A DNA stretch of 64,000 nt, taken from CAZSRX01 sp964609675 [NCBI: uncultured Bacteroidota bacterium] (GTDB lineage: Bacteria; CLD3; SB21). This document shows positions 27,801-38,570 of the stretch, one piece after another. Under the pieces are notes generated by a model. It saw only the letters and a program-made list of their open reading frames with translations, did no database searches and was not told where the DNA came from. The stretch spans positions 1-64,000 of the forward strand of contig CAZSRX010000010.1 in the NCBI GenBank assembly GCA_964609675.1. Reading direction: 5' to 3'. The position numbers and the translations under genes are program-made. How positions within the stretch are numbered: position 1 is the first letter of the stretch; each line of letters opens with the position of its first letter.

Positions 27801-27845
27801 CGGCTTTCAAAGCGTCTCGATAGATCGGGACGCCATCCGAAAGCC
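27801..27845. repeat. Two-part imperfect hairpin
   Basis: The outer arms GGCTTTC (27802-27808) and GAAAGCC (27839-27845) flank an inner stem GCGTCTCGA / TCGGGACGC (27812-27820, 27825-27833) with one G-T pair. It lies in the gap between the kinase operon and gcvP, not at a clear terminator position. It may be a scattered palindromic element. Confidence 0.5.
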
Positions 27846-27965
27846 AAACTCCGCAAATGGTTCCGACGGCGAGCACGTCAGGTCATTACACGAAAAATTT
27901 TTAGATAGCTTGAAGATTTTCCCGGATTTCTTCGGGGAGTTTAAAAAATCTGATTACAGCTTTAT

Positions 27966-30900
27966 TTAACTCCGGACAGTCGAATGGAGCGGTAATGAGA
28001 AACTGAATATAGAACCTTGGTTTTTTTGGCTCTGTACCCATACCGTGCCGCCGTGCAGTTCCACGATTTTTTTTACGATGGCAAGTCCAAATCCGGTGCT
28101 TGGTTCACCGCCGGTGGGCGTGGCGCTGAGTTTTTTAAATGTTTTAAATATAACTTTCATGTCTTCTTCATGAAGGCCCTGGCCGGTATCCTGAATATGT
28201 ACCACGGCTTCCTGCGGACGCATCTCGCTGTATAGCCGCACCGTGCCGCCCGCATGGGTATATTTAATGGCATTGGATAATAAATTATCAATAACTTCAG
28301 CAATGCGAGCTTTATCGATGTATAACGGCGGTAAACTTTCATTTTTTTCGATGTGTAAATTTATATTTTTCTGCTGGGCCGTTCGCCGATGGATCCGTTC
28401 ACAGTCTTCGATTATCGCATTCAGGTTGTTGGGGTTTTTTTCAATAGTGATTTTCCCTGATTCAATCGCCGAGATATCCAGCAGTTCGGTTATAAGCTGA
28501 ACCATCTGTCGGGCCGATTTTAAAACCATCTCAAGATCTGTAATGGCTTCTTTAGCATTCAAATAGCCGCCTTTAAGGTCGTTCACATGTAAATCAATAA
28601 ATCCGATAATGGCGCCGAGGGGATTTCTGAGATCATGCGCGGCGATTCCAAGAAATTCGTTTTTTTCTTCATTCAGACGCTTGAGTTGTTCGTTCATTTT
28701 AATCAGTTCGGAGGTGCGCTCGGCCACAAGGTTTTCCAGCTTTTTTTTCTGCCATTCAATCTGCCGGATCCTCCAGCGGTACATGCCTAAAACAGCGAAA
28801 ACGCCAACTAACACCGAAAGCGCCCGGAACCACCATGTATTCCAGAACGGCGGCGCGATGTATATCGGAATGGATAACCCCTCTGGATTCCATAATCCGT
28901 CGTTGTTGGATGCCTGCACTTTGAACAGATATTGCCCGCCGTCGAGATTGGTGTAATTAACGTAGTTTCTCGTGCCGGCGTAGGTCCATTCCGATTCAAA
29001 ACCTTCGAGGATAAACCGGTATTGATTTTTGGATGGATTGGCGAAATCCAGCGCGGCAAATTCAAACGAAATAAAATTATCATTATAAGAAAGTTCGATG
29101 GAGCGGATTTCGGAGAAGTCCTGGGTGAAGGACACCAGTTGGTTAAATTTTTTAATACCGGTGAGGATGATGGGGGGTACGCGGTCATTATCTCTGACGG
29201 AAGACGGTCTAAACCGGGTAATTCCGTTAAGCCCGCCGAAGAACATTTCGCCCGTTCGCGACCGGCACGGGAAATACGCCTTATCATCAAATCCGCGCAG
29301 GATGAGGCCGTCGCTGTAATCATAGTTCCTGAAAACCTCTTTAACCGGATCAAACCGGGAGATGCCCCGGCTGGTGCCCATCCACAGATAATTCCTGTCA
29401 TCCTGAAGAATACCATAAATAACATTGTGGATCAGTCCATGCCGGCTGTCGTAACGCCGGAAGCCTCCGCTACCCAGATCCATACGGTTCAGCCCGCCTC
29501 CGTTCGTTCCTATCCATAATGTTCCCGCTCGGTCCTGATAGATCCCAGTCACATTATTGGAACTGATGGTATTCGAATCCAAAGGATGATACCGGTACAC
29601 GGTAAAAACTTCCGTGTAAACATTCAAACGGTTAAGCCCGTTTTCTGTGGCAATCCACAGGATACTATCATTATGATTATCGCCGGTAATCATGTTAATA
29701 AAGTTATTCGATAAGCCATCGGTACCGGAGGGCTGAGCCTGGTAAATACTAACCACACCGGTATTTGGATCTATAAGATTCAATCCGCCTCCATCGGTCC
29801 CGATCCACAGAAAACCTCTTGAATCCTCATGAATAGACGACACCCGATTACTGCTTAAACTCCGGGTAGATTTTTTATCCTGACGGTATCTGGTAAAACG
29901 TTTATACGGATATTCCAACCGATTGAGGCCGTTGATGGTGCCAATCCATAATGTGCCTCGTTTATCCTGATATATAGCCCGGATCCGGTTATCTGAAATC
30001 GACAGAGGATTGTCCGGTTGATAAAGATAGAGATTATAGGAGTCATTATCCGGACTCCAGCTGTAAAGCCCGCCACCGTAAGTGCCCACCCATAGCAATT
30101 GAGATGGAGTCGTTTGGTCCTCTGCAATTACGATGACATCATTATGCGAAATAATTCCTTTCCGATCCGGTTCGTATTGATAATGCCGGAATGGTTTATT
30201 CAGGTCGAGCTTATCGAGTCCGTAGGTGCCGCAGCCAATCCATAAATTTCCTGAATGATCCGGATAGAGTACCCGGATAAAATTATTCGTTAAGCTAAAC
30301 GGATTTTGGCGGTTATTCGTATAGGATTTAAAGTGATCGGTTTGGGGGTCATAAACGTTTAAGCCGCCTTCGAAGGTTCCCACCCAGATTTTTCCGTAAC
30401 GGTCTTCCGTAATAGATCGTATCCGGTTATCGGATAAGCTTTTTGGATTTTTCGGATCGTGGTAAAACCGGTAAAAACGGCCGGTCTGCGGATCCCAACG
30501 ATTAAGGCCGTTAAGCGTACCGACCCATATATAACCGCTGTGGTCACGGTATAAGGCATAAATTTTATTATCGCTCAGGCTGTAGGAATCTCCGGATATA
30601 TTCCTATAAATCCGGAACGTATCCGCGGCGGCATCCAATACATTAAGCCCGTCATCGGTGCCCATCCAGATGTTATGATTCGGATCGCAGGTTAGCGCCC
30701 ACACCCGATTATGGCTGAGCGACCTGGGATTGGTGGGTTCGTTTTTGTAATTCCGGAAAACAGCCGCTCCGGTTTCATAAAAAAGGTTCAGGTCCAGCGC
30801 GCTTACACCACCGGCAAAAGAGCCTATCCATAAGATGCTGTCACCCTGCATCCACAAAGAATGAATCCGGTTATCGCTGATGGTCGAGGGATCTTTGGGG

Positions 30901-31307
30901 TTGTTGCGGAATGCCCGGAAGGTTCCGTTCTTAGGATTAAACCGGTTGATGCCGCCTCCCCATGTGCCGATCCATAAAAAACCCTGCCGGTCTTCCAGCA
31001 CCGGCCCTGTTGAGTTGGCGGAAATGGAGTTGGTATCCAGAGGATTGTGCAAATAAACTTTAAAATTGTATCCGTCATACCGGTTCAGGCCCACCTGAGA
31101 ACTAATCCATAGAAAGCCTTTGCTGTCTTGGAATATATTATAAACGATACCGTGCGATAAACCTTCATGCAGGCCGATGTGGTCAAACTTAACCATATCG
31201 CTCTGCCCGCGTAATTCAAAGGTTATTATACATACGGCGGCCAGCAGTATTTTCGGGAGGGATTTCCAAACAAGATCCCCCCGGAGCGGTATAGATCCAT
31301 TCAGCAT
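27966..31307 (-). CDS. Beta-propeller sensor histidine kinase A
   Basis: The 1113-residue membrane kinase has a signal-like N-terminus (about 16-33), then about 14 propeller blades (about 40-700) each with a WIGT-x-GGLNR-type motif (Reg_prop), a Y_Y_Y domain (about 735-795), a membrane helix (about 803-823), a coiled coil, and a HisKA/HATPase core. The phospho-acceptor is His891 in AAHDLRNPL. The N box is NLLSNAIKY (about 1008), the G1 box DTGQG, and the G2 box GFGLA. There is no receiver or HTH domain, unlike the classic hybrid two-component proteins of Bacteroides. It is the last of five similar kinases, 49 bp after kinase B, and its core is very close to those of B and C. The ligand is unknown. 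Confidence 0.93.
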   Translation of the reverse strand: MLNGSIPLRGDLVWKSLPKILLAAVCIITFELRGQSDMVKFDHIGLHEGLSHGIVYNIFQDSKGFLWISSQVGLNRYDGYNFKVYLHNPLDTNSISANSTGPVLEDRQGFLWIGTWGGGINRFNPKNGTFRAFRNNPKDPSTISDNRIHSLWMQGDSILWIGSFAGGVSALDLNLFYETGAAVFRNYKNEPTNPRSLSHNRVWALTCDPNHNIWMGTDDGLNVLDAAADTFRIYRNISGDSYSLSDNKIYALYRDHSGYIWVGTLNGLNRWDPQTGRFYRFYHDPKNPKSLSDNRIRSITEDRYGKIWVGTFEGGLNVYDPQTDHFKSYTNNRQNPFSLTNNFIRVLYPDHSGNLWIGCGTYGLDKLDLNKPFRHYQYEPDRKGIISHNDVIVIAEDQTTPSQLLWVGTYGGGLYSWSPDNDSYNLYLYQPDNPLSISDNRIRAIYQDKRGTLWIGTINGLNRLEYPYKRFTRYRQDKKSTRSLSSNRVSSIHEDSRGFLWIGTDGGGLNLIDPNTGVVSIYQAQPSGTDGLSNNFINMITGDNHNDSILWIATENGLNRLNVYTEVFTVYRYHPLDSNTISSNNVTGIYQDRAGTLWIGTNGGGLNRMDLGSGGFRRYDSRHGLIHNVIYGILQDDRNYLWMGTSRGISRFDPVKEVFRNYDYSDGLILRGFDDKAYFPCRSRTGEMFFGGLNGITRFRPSSVRDNDRVPPIILTGIKKFNQLVSFTQDFSEIRSIELSYNDNFISFEFAALDFANPSKNQYRFILEGFESEWTYAGTRNYVNYTNLDGGQYLFKVQASNNDGLWNPEGLSIPIYIAPPFWNTWWFRALSVLVGVFAVLGMYRWRIRQIEWQKKKLENLVAERTSELIKMNEQLKRLNEEKNEFLGIAAHDLRNPLGAIIGFIDLHVNDLKGGYLNAKEAITDLEMVLKSARQMVQLITELLDISAIESGKITIEKNPNNLNAIIEDCERIHRRTAQQKNINLHIEKNESLPPLYIDKARIAEVIDNLLSNAIKYTHAGGTVRLYSEMRPQEAVVHIQDTGQGLHEEDMKVIFKTFKKLSATPTGGEPSTGFGLAIVKKIVELHGGTVWVQSQKNQGSIFSFSLPLHSTVRS

Positions 31308-31356
31308 AATGGTTAAGATACAATAAGAATGGGGTAAAATACAAGGATGTTTTTCT

Positions 31357-34300
31357 TTAAGCAGGCAATTCTGAGTGACGCCGGCGCGGTATGGAAAAAC
31401 TGAATACCGATCCCTTCCCTTTCAGGCTCTCCACCCATACCCGGCCGCCGTGCAGTTCGATGATTTTTTTGACAATGGCAAGACCCAGACCGGTACTGGC
31501 TTCACCACCCGTGGGTTTTGAGCTTAATCGTTTAAAACTCATGAAAATATTTTTCATATCCTCATCATCCAAACCCTGTCCGGTATCTTTTACGTGCAGG
31601 ATAACTTCGCGGTCGTTATACTCCGATAAAACGCTGATATTTCCGTTCGGGTATGTATATTTGATTGCATTCGACAGCAAGTTGTCAATGACTTCAATAA
31701 TCCTGGAGCGGTCCAGGAGTACGTCGGGCAGATCCGTGGAATAATCTATATGTAGGGTTATGTTTTTATGGGACGCGGCCGGAGAATGCAGTCGTTCACA
31801 TTCTTTGAGTATGGTCAGCAAATTTTCGGTTTGGAGTTCCAGGGATAATTTACCGGACTCAATTGCAGAAATATCCAGCAGTTCTGAGATCAGTTGGGCC
31901 ATTTGTTTGGCGGATTTCTGCACCGTCATCAGATCTTCGATAGTATCTTCCGGACGGTACGGTTGATCCTGAATCTGCATCAGCATCAAATCGGTATATC
32001 CGATAATGGCGTTCAGGGGGTTGCGCAAATCATGAGCGGCGATACCCATAAATTCATTCTTTTTTTCATTAAGGAATTCCAGCTCGTTGTTTTTGTCGGC
32101 TAATTCCTGCGTTCTTTCGGCGACCTGCTTTTCCAGAAGTTCTTTTTGTTTGCTTATTTGCTGCATCCGAAAACGATAAAACATATAAACGGATAGCAAC
32201 GCCAGTCCCGCTATTGCCGCACGAAACCACCAGGTTTTCCAGTAAGGAGGATGAATGATTACCGGAATCGATAGCCCGGAGGTATTCCAGATTTGATCAT
32301 TATTGGACGCGATGACCTCGAATGCGTACGTGCCGGGTTCCACATTGGTATAAACGGCATAATGTTGGTTTCCGCTATAGACCCAGTCATTATCAAATCC
32401 CTTCAGACGATAAGCAAATTGATTTTTTTTCGGGATAGTAAAATCCAGGGCGGCGAATTCGAGCGTGAAAAAGTAATCCTCATACGAAAGCGACAGTTGA
32501 GCCGGAGCACAGGAAAAACGGCCGATTTCCCGGTTGAACACCTTCAAGGATGTCAATACGACGGGAGGAACAAATGGATTATTAAGGATTCCGGAAGGAT
32601 CAAAATAACTAAGTCCTTTCAGGCCGCCGAAGTAGATAATGCCGTTCCGGTTTTTATGGTAAGCGCCTGGACCGAAGATATCGCTCTGCAGGCCGTCATG
32701 ATGGTCGTAATTGTGGAACGTATGATGAGCCGGATTGAATCTGCAAATTCCTTTATTGGTGCTAATCCACAGATTCCCGGCCCTGTCGGGGATAATGCCG
32801 TAAATCACATCATTGGGCAGGCCGTCGCCCGAGGTAATTTGCGTAAATTTATTTCCGGCCACGTCGAAGCGGTTCAATCCCTGTCCGTTCGTGCCTATCC
32901 AAACAATATGTCCCGCGGTATCGGGATCATCCGCCAGACATAAAATATCATTGCTGTTGATCCAGTTGTTCCGACCGGTTTGGCTTTGGAAGCGCTTAAA
33001 GCTTTTTTTCGCGGGATCCCAGAGATTTAAGCCGCCCCCGAATGTCCCGATCCATAGAAATCCTTTACGGTCTTTGTAGATCACGCGTATTTCATCCTGA
33101 CTGATGCTGAGCGAATCGGCCGGGTTGTGTTGAAAACGCCGCCAGATGCCCGATGCCCGGTCGTATCGGTTTAGACCGCCATAGGTGCCAATCCACAAGG
33201 GCTTTTCCGGTATATCGCTTTCCTCATATATGACTCGGACACGATTATCGCTCAAGCTGTTCGAATTAAACGGCTGATGAACCAGATAAGAAAAGCGCTT
33301 GGTGATTACGTTATAACAGTTGATCCCTCCTCCGCTCGTTCCGATCCAAAGTATATTCTGGTCATCATGATGCAATGCCCGAATGTAATTATTGTGAATC
33401 GAGTTGGCAATGGCGGAGGTGGTATCATGCAAGACGGTAACATTCCTGATCCGGTCCATTTGAATAAGACCCCGGTCCGTGCCGAGCCATAGGTTGTTTT
33501 CTCCGGGACCCTCATAATCACAGATGGCCCAGACTCTTTCATTGCGGAAATACATGAAATCGGTCACGGTGCTAAATTTTTTTGGTTTTAAGTCGGCCTG
33601 GTTGATCCCGCCGCCCCGTGTCGCAACCCATAAATTAAGCGATCGATCAATCCAGACGGAACGCACGTCATTGTTGCTGATACTGGAAGGAGCGCTGTAT
33701 GTATGCGTATAGCGTCGAAACCCCGAGGCCTCATGATTCAGGTCCAGCATGTTAAGCCCGCCCTGTAAGACACCGACCCATAACCGATTATTTTTATCTT
33801 CGGTGATACAGTTGATAACGTTACCGGATAAGCTCGCGGAAGCCGCGTTGTGGATAAAAAACCGATTAAATGCCGGCTGGTCTTTTCGCTTTCGGTTAAG
33901 TCCTTTCTGGGTGCCAATCCATAAGGATCCCAGATGATCGATATAGAGGGAACGAATGATGTTGGAACTGATGCTGGCCGGGTCGTCCGGATTGTTTTCA
34001 TAAACCAGAAAACGCGCCTGGTCTAATGAATCCAGGCTGAGCCTGCATAAACCATTCTGGGTTCCTATCCATAAAAAATGTTTATCATCTTCGACGATAC
34101 TCCATATCCGGTTGTTTGAAAGCGAATGCGGACGGCCCGGCTCATTTTTGTAACAAGTGATGTTACCGTTCGTTCTGTCCAACCGGTTGAGGCCACCGCT
34201 GTAAGTGCCGATCCATAGGTTTCCGGAATGATCTTCACAAAGCGCTTGAATGCGGTTATCGCTCAGGGCGGTATTACTGTTTGATGCACTGCCATATCGG

Positions 34301-34713
34301 ATAAATTGATCGGTTGTCGTGTTATATCGTGCCAATCCGCCCCCCCAGGTTCCTATCCAGAGATCGCCGTCTCGGCCGGAAAGCAAGATGTTCGAGTTAC
34401 TCATGGGCAACGAATGGGTGTCTAAAGGATCGTATCGATAGGAACGAAAGGAATATCCGTCAAAACGATCCAGGCCGTCTTCCGTAGCTATCCATAAAAA
34501 ACCCGTTTTATCCTGTACAATTGAATAAACGGAATTGTGGGATAAGCCGTCTTCCATTGTATAGTGTATAAAATTTATGTCATTCTGAGCCTGCGCCAGG
34601 GTAGTCAAAATCAGAATACCCGCGATAATAACGGGCACTGTTCGTCGGAGGGTGTAGAGCGGTTGTTTTGTTTTTTTCACGAGTTCCTGGGGATTGTAAG
34701 TTGGATCCTTCAA
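31357..34713 (-). CDS. Beta-propeller sensor histidine kinase B
   Basis: The 1118-residue protein has the same architecture as kinase A: signal anchor (about 24-42), WIGT-rich propeller (about 50-700), Y_Y_Y (about 735-800), membrane helix (about 805-830), coiled coil, HisKA with His894 in AAHDLRNPL, and HATPase with NLLSNAIKY and STGLGLAIV. The first ATG overlaps the stop of kinase C by 4 bp (ATGA type), so the two are translationally coupled. No receiver or output domain is present. Kinase-core similarity to A and C suggests tandem duplication, with the sensor parts diverged. Confidence 0.93.
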   Translation of the reverse strand: MKDPTYNPQELVKKTKQPLYTLRRTVPVIIAGILILTTLAQAQNDINFIHYTMEDGLSHNSVYSIVQDKTGFLWIATEDGLDRFDGYSFRSYRYDPLDTHSLPMSNSNILLSGRDGDLWIGTWGGGLARYNTTTDQFIRYGSASNSNTALSDNRIQALCEDHSGNLWIGTYSGGLNRLDRTNGNITCYKNEPGRPHSLSNNRIWSIVEDDKHFLWIGTQNGLCRLSLDSLDQARFLVYENNPDDPASISSNIIRSLYIDHLGSLWIGTQKGLNRKRKDQPAFNRFFIHNAASASLSGNVINCITEDKNNRLWVGVLQGGLNMLDLNHEASGFRRYTHTYSAPSSISNNDVRSVWIDRSLNLWVATRGGGINQADLKPKKFSTVTDFMYFRNERVWAICDYEGPGENNLWLGTDRGLIQMDRIRNVTVLHDTTSAIANSIHNNYIRALHHDDQNILWIGTSGGGINCYNVITKRFSYLVHQPFNSNSLSDNRVRVIYEESDIPEKPLWIGTYGGLNRYDRASGIWRRFQHNPADSLSISQDEIRVIYKDRKGFLWIGTFGGGLNLWDPAKKSFKRFQSQTGRNNWINSNDILCLADDPDTAGHIVWIGTNGQGLNRFDVAGNKFTQITSGDGLPNDVIYGIIPDRAGNLWISTNKGICRFNPAHHTFHNYDHHDGLQSDIFGPGAYHKNRNGIIYFGGLKGLSYFDPSGILNNPFVPPVVLTSLKVFNREIGRFSCAPAQLSLSYEDYFFTLEFAALDFTIPKKNQFAYRLKGFDNDWVYSGNQHYAVYTNVEPGTYAFEVIASNNDQIWNTSGLSIPVIIHPPYWKTWWFRAAIAGLALLSVYMFYRFRMQQISKQKELLEKQVAERTQELADKNNELEFLNEKKNEFMGIAAHDLRNPLNAIIGYTDLMLMQIQDQPYRPEDTIEDLMTVQKSAKQMAQLISELLDISAIESGKLSLELQTENLLTILKECERLHSPAASHKNITLHIDYSTDLPDVLLDRSRIIEVIDNLLSNAIKYTYPNGNISVLSEYNDREVILHVKDTGQGLDDEDMKNIFMSFKRLSSKPTGGEASTGLGLAIVKKIIELHGGRVWVESLKGKGSVFSFSIPRRRHSELPA

Positions 34714-37700
34714 ATCGTTTGTTGTTCGGGAAGCGCTGCGAGGCGGGTCAGGGGTAATGAGAAGCTAAATGTAGAGCCTGTGCCCTTGCGGCTCTGCACC
34801 CACACCCGGCCGCCGTGCAGTTCAACGATTTTTTTTACGATAGCCAGGCCCAGGCCGGTGCTGGCTTCTCCGGCGGTGGGTACGGCGCTGAGCTTGTTAA
34901 AACCGACAAAAACTTTTTTCAGATCCTCATCGCTTAAGCCCTGACCGGTATCCTGACAATGCACTACGACTTCGGACGGAAGCAGTTCAGGATACACACG
35001 AACATGGCCCCCGGGATAGGTGTATTTGATGGCGTTGCTCAGCAAATTATCCAGAACCTCGATAATCCTTGAGCGGTCAATCAGCAAATCCGGCACTTCG
35101 GGATTTTTCTCAATGACCAATTGGATATTCTTCTGCATCGCAGCTTTTTTATGAAGCCGTTCGCATTCATCCAGAATATAATTCAGGTTATCCTGGTGCA
35201 AGTCCAGCCTGACTTTTCCGGATTCAATAGCGGATATATCCAGCAAGTGATTAATCAGCATGCTCATCCGTTCGGCCGCATTCAGAATACTGATAAGATC
35301 ATCCTGCACGCTGTCCACATTAAACCGGTTATGGTTGATGTCAATCAAAATCATCTTAATAAAACTGGTGATGGCATGCAGCGGGTTCCGAAGGTCATGC
35401 GCGGCGATTCCCAGAAATTCATTCTTTTTTTCATTAAGTTGCTTCAGTTCTTCGAGAATCATCGCTTTGATGAACGCGTTGATAAAATGCTCCTTAAGAT
35501 TATCAAGCAAGCTCACCGTTTCATCCGTAAAGGCGTCTGGTCGCGCGCGGTTAATAAAGGCAATATATCCTTTCATGGCTTCAGGCTCTTGGTCAGATTG
35601 ACGGTAGCCGCTCCTCATCGAAGCAGGAATTTGAATTACCAGCGTCATGACGGCCGACGGCGGATTGCCATAGGATTTGATATAAATGTCAGGCCGGGGC
35701 TGTAATCCTTCGATAATAAAATATTCATGAGCTTCGGATGCGCTCAGACTTTCACGGCTCTGTTCCGCGCTTTTACCGGCCGCAAACAGCAGACGGAACA
35801 TGGACTGGTTCAGCGGCGTCATCCAGATTTCAACGGCCTCCACGCCGGGCCATTGAAGAGCGTTATCCGTCAGGGCTTTCATGACGGAAGGAAAATCAAT
35901 AACCGCATTAATGGATTTAACAATGGCATCTATGTTTTCCAGCGTACGGTTTTTATGCTCCAGCTCGGCATTTTTGTTTTCCAGTTCGACTTGCTGATGA
36001 CGCAGTTCATTGGTCCGTTGGTTAACGAGTTCTTCAAGGCGTTTGTTTTGTTCGCGTATGTTTTTCACGCGAAGACGGTGCCAGGTCATCACAATAAACG
36101 CGATAAAAAATACAGTAGCCAGATAAAACCACGGGGTTTTCCAGAAAGGCGAAGCCACTATTACTCTTACCGAAGCGGTAAAAGGACTCCAGACACCGTC
36201 GCTGTTTGTGCCGGTAACCTTGAATAAATAAGTACCGGGATCCAAATTGGTATAACTCGCAATGCGCAGCGAACCCGGGCGTATCCATTCCTGATCCAAT
36301 CCTTCGAGCATATAGCGAAACTGATTTTTTTCCGGATTCGTGTAATCCAGAGCGGAAAACTCAAATGAAACCATATAATCGCGATAGGACAAATGGATGG
36401 TTTCAACGGGACGGATCCGGGGATTGATATCAATCGCCTGATGGTTGATGCGAACAGCGGTAATAAACACCGGCGCCTGATAGGGATTTTCACGGATGCT
36501 GTCCGGATGAAACCGGTTAAATCCATTGATACCGCCAAAGTACATGACGCCGGTGCGGGATTTCATATACGCGCCGACGTTAAATTCATTGCTCTGGAGT
36601 CCTGAACGGCGGTCAAAACTTCGGAATCCGCGCAGGGTATCATTGTGAATCGTGATTTCAGAAAGACCGCGGTTGGTGCTGATCCATAAATGGTTCTGCG
36701 CATCGCTGAGAACCCCGTAAATCGTGTTATTCACCAGACCATGGCGTTCGGTTATGGAGACAAACCGGTCGTTTTGAGACACATAGCGATTGATACCGCC
36801 GCCGTAAGTGCCCACCCATAATTGACCCCGTTGATCTTCGCAGAAAGAAATAATGATATTACCGCTGATACTTCCGGGATTGGACGGGTCGTAACTATAT
36901 CGGTGAAAACGGCCGGTTTTAATGTCAAAGCGGTTAAGGCCCGACAACGTCCCCACCCAGATATTGCCGGACCGGTCCTCGTACAAGGCGCGCACACTGT
37001 TGTTGCTAATACTTCCGGAATCCCGCGGATTGTTTTTATAAACCGTAAAAACCCCGGTCGAGGGTTTATACCGATTAAGCCCGCCGCCAAACGTGCCAAT
37101 CCATAAGTCGCCTTCGCGATCTTCAAGCAAAGCAAAGACGGTATTGTTGCTCAACGAATTGGGGTTATCCGGATGATTAACAAAACGCTTGAATGCATGG
37201 GTTTCGGGATGATAATGCAGCAATCCGTTTTCAGTTCCCAGCCATAATTGCCCGTTATGATCTTCCAATAAAGCGCGAATTCTCGTGCGCGCCTTGACAT
37301 CCATACTCCAAGCTTCTACCTGATTGGATTCCGGATTATACAAATTGACGCCTTTATCGGTGCCTATCCATATCCGGCCGTCGGCACGCTCCCAAAAAGA
37401 CCAGATCATACTACTGTTCAATGTGTTTGAAACTCCCGGAATTGCGCGGACCGAATTGAATTTTTGTCTTTTAGGATCAAACCGGCTGATGCCGCCGCCG
37501 TAGGTGCCGTACCACAGGATACCGCTCCGGTCTTCCATAATCGACGATATGGCGTTGTGCGCTATACTGTAAAAGTTGTAAACATCATTCTGATAAACGG
37601 AAACGGTAACCGGTGTCCGCTCTTCCAGAGGGGTCCGGTATTGCAGGCGGTTTAACCCGCCTGTGCTGGTTCCGATCCAAAGAATCCTGTTGTTGTCCTG

Positions 37701-38570
37701 ATAAATCGACCATATCTTGTCATCGCTGAGCGGCTGGCTGAGTTGCCGGTCAAGCTTGTGAAAAACGGCTTTTCCGTTTGAATAAAATTCATCCAGATTC
37801 AAATAATACAGGCCTCCGCCGATGGTGCCTATCCATAAACGCCGGTCCCTATCAATAAACAAACTCCAAACATTGTCATGCGGTAGTATGTCCGGCCGTC
37901 CAGGTTTTGTAACAAAACGGGTAAATGTTTCTCTGGACGGATCAAAATAATTCAGACCGCCTCCTACCGTCGCAATCCAGAGTTTGCCCCGCCCATCCTT
38001 CGTGATAACACGTATCCGGTTATGGCTCAGCGAATGGATATTGGTGGAATCATATTTATAGTTAACCGCCCTGCCGGATTTGTAATAGAAACGCGTAAGG
38101 CCGCCTCCAAACGATCCGATCCACAGGGATGAATCCGAATCGCCAATGATGCTCCAGATGTTGTTCGATAAAATACCGCCGGAATGACCGGCCCCGAATC
38201 GGATAAATTTTTGGGTCTTGCGGTCCAGTTTGTTAAGACCTCCTGAAAGCGTGCCGACCCAGATATTTTCTTCCTCGTCTTCATACAGACATTGCACATA
38301 ATCGTTGGAAAGAGAAAAACTATCCTGCCGGTCATGACGGAAAACGGAAAAGGAATATCCGTCAAACAGATTCAGCCCCTCCTGAGTGCCGAACCACATA
38401 AACCCATGGTGATCCTGCAACATGCAGTTCACGGCGTTCTGGGACAAACCTTGTTCTATGGTTAAATGATCAAAATTCGCTTCCGATTGCTGGGAATGGA
38501 TATCGTTAATCCACAAAAGACCGGCAAGAAGCGCCGTTAACCCAATACGCTTTTGCATTCTCCGTATCAT
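34710..38570 (-). CDS. Beta-propeller sensor histidine kinase C with inserted GAF-like domain
   Basis: The 1286-residue protein has a signal sequence (about 10-26), WIGT-type propeller blades (about 35-720), Y_Y_Y (about 745-810), a membrane helix (about 815-840), and a long coiled coil. An extra domain of about 150 residues (about 890-1040) precedes HisKA and looks like a GAF or GAF-like sensor. The phospho-acceptor is His1058 in AAHDLRNPL, with HATPase boxes NLLSNAIKY and STGLGLAIV. It is the longest of the five. Its start overlaps kinase D by 4 bp. The inserted domain would let a cytoplasmic signal join the periplasmic one; that is inference. Confidence 0.92.
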   Translation of the reverse strand: MIRRMQKRIGLTALLAGLLWINDIHSQQSEANFDHLTIEQGLSQNAVNCMLQDHHGFMWFGTQEGLNLFDGYSFSVFRHDRQDSFSLSNDYVQCLYEDEEENIWVGTLSGGLNKLDRKTQKFIRFGAGHSGGILSNNIWSIIGDSDSSLWIGSFGGGLTRFYYKSGRAVNYKYDSTNIHSLSHNRIRVITKDGRGKLWIATVGGGLNYFDPSRETFTRFVTKPGRPDILPHDNVWSLFIDRDRRLWIGTIGGGLYYLNLDEFYSNGKAVFHKLDRQLSQPLSDDKIWSIYQDNNRILWIGTSTGGLNRLQYRTPLEERTPVTVSVYQNDVYNFYSIAHNAISSIMEDRSGILWYGTYGGGISRFDPKRQKFNSVRAIPGVSNTLNSSMIWSFWERADGRIWIGTDKGVNLYNPESNQVEAWSMDVKARTRIRALLEDHNGQLWLGTENGLLHYHPETHAFKRFVNHPDNPNSLSNNTVFALLEDREGDLWIGTFGGGLNRYKPSTGVFTVYKNNPRDSGSISNNSVRALYEDRSGNIWVGTLSGLNRFDIKTGRFHRYSYDPSNPGSISGNIIISFCEDQRGQLWVGTYGGGINRYVSQNDRFVSITERHGLVNNTIYGVLSDAQNHLWISTNRGLSEITIHNDTLRGFRSFDRRSGLQSNEFNVGAYMKSRTGVMYFGGINGFNRFHPDSIRENPYQAPVFITAVRINHQAIDINPRIRPVETIHLSYRDYMVSFEFSALDYTNPEKNQFRYMLEGLDQEWIRPGSLRIASYTNLDPGTYLFKVTGTNSDGVWSPFTASVRVIVASPFWKTPWFYLATVFFIAFIVMTWHRLRVKNIREQNKRLEELVNQRTNELRHQQVELENKNAELEHKNRTLENIDAIVKSINAVIDFPSVMKALTDNALQWPGVEAVEIWMTPLNQSMFRLLFAAGKSAEQSRESLSASEAHEYFIIEGLQPRPDIYIKSYGNPPSAVMTLVIQIPASMRSGYRQSDQEPEAMKGYIAFINRARPDAFTDETVSLLDNLKEHFINAFIKAMILEELKQLNEKKNEFLGIAAHDLRNPLHAITSFIKMILIDINHNRFNVDSVQDDLISILNAAERMSMLINHLLDISAIESGKVRLDLHQDNLNYILDECERLHKKAAMQKNIQLVIEKNPEVPDLLIDRSRIIEVLDNLLSNAIKYTYPGGHVRVYPELLPSEVVVHCQDTGQGLSDEDLKKVFVGFNKLSAVPTAGEASTGLGLAIVKKIVELHGGRVWVQSRKGTGSTFSFSLPLTRLAALPEQQTI

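Larger units (their letters stand above)
27646..27965. other. 320-bp intergenic region before gcvP
   Basis: It holds the gcvP promoter (27695-27723) and a 45-bp imperfect hairpin (27801-27845). No open frame is convincing. The kinase operon on the other side ends at 27966. Confidence 0.6.
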
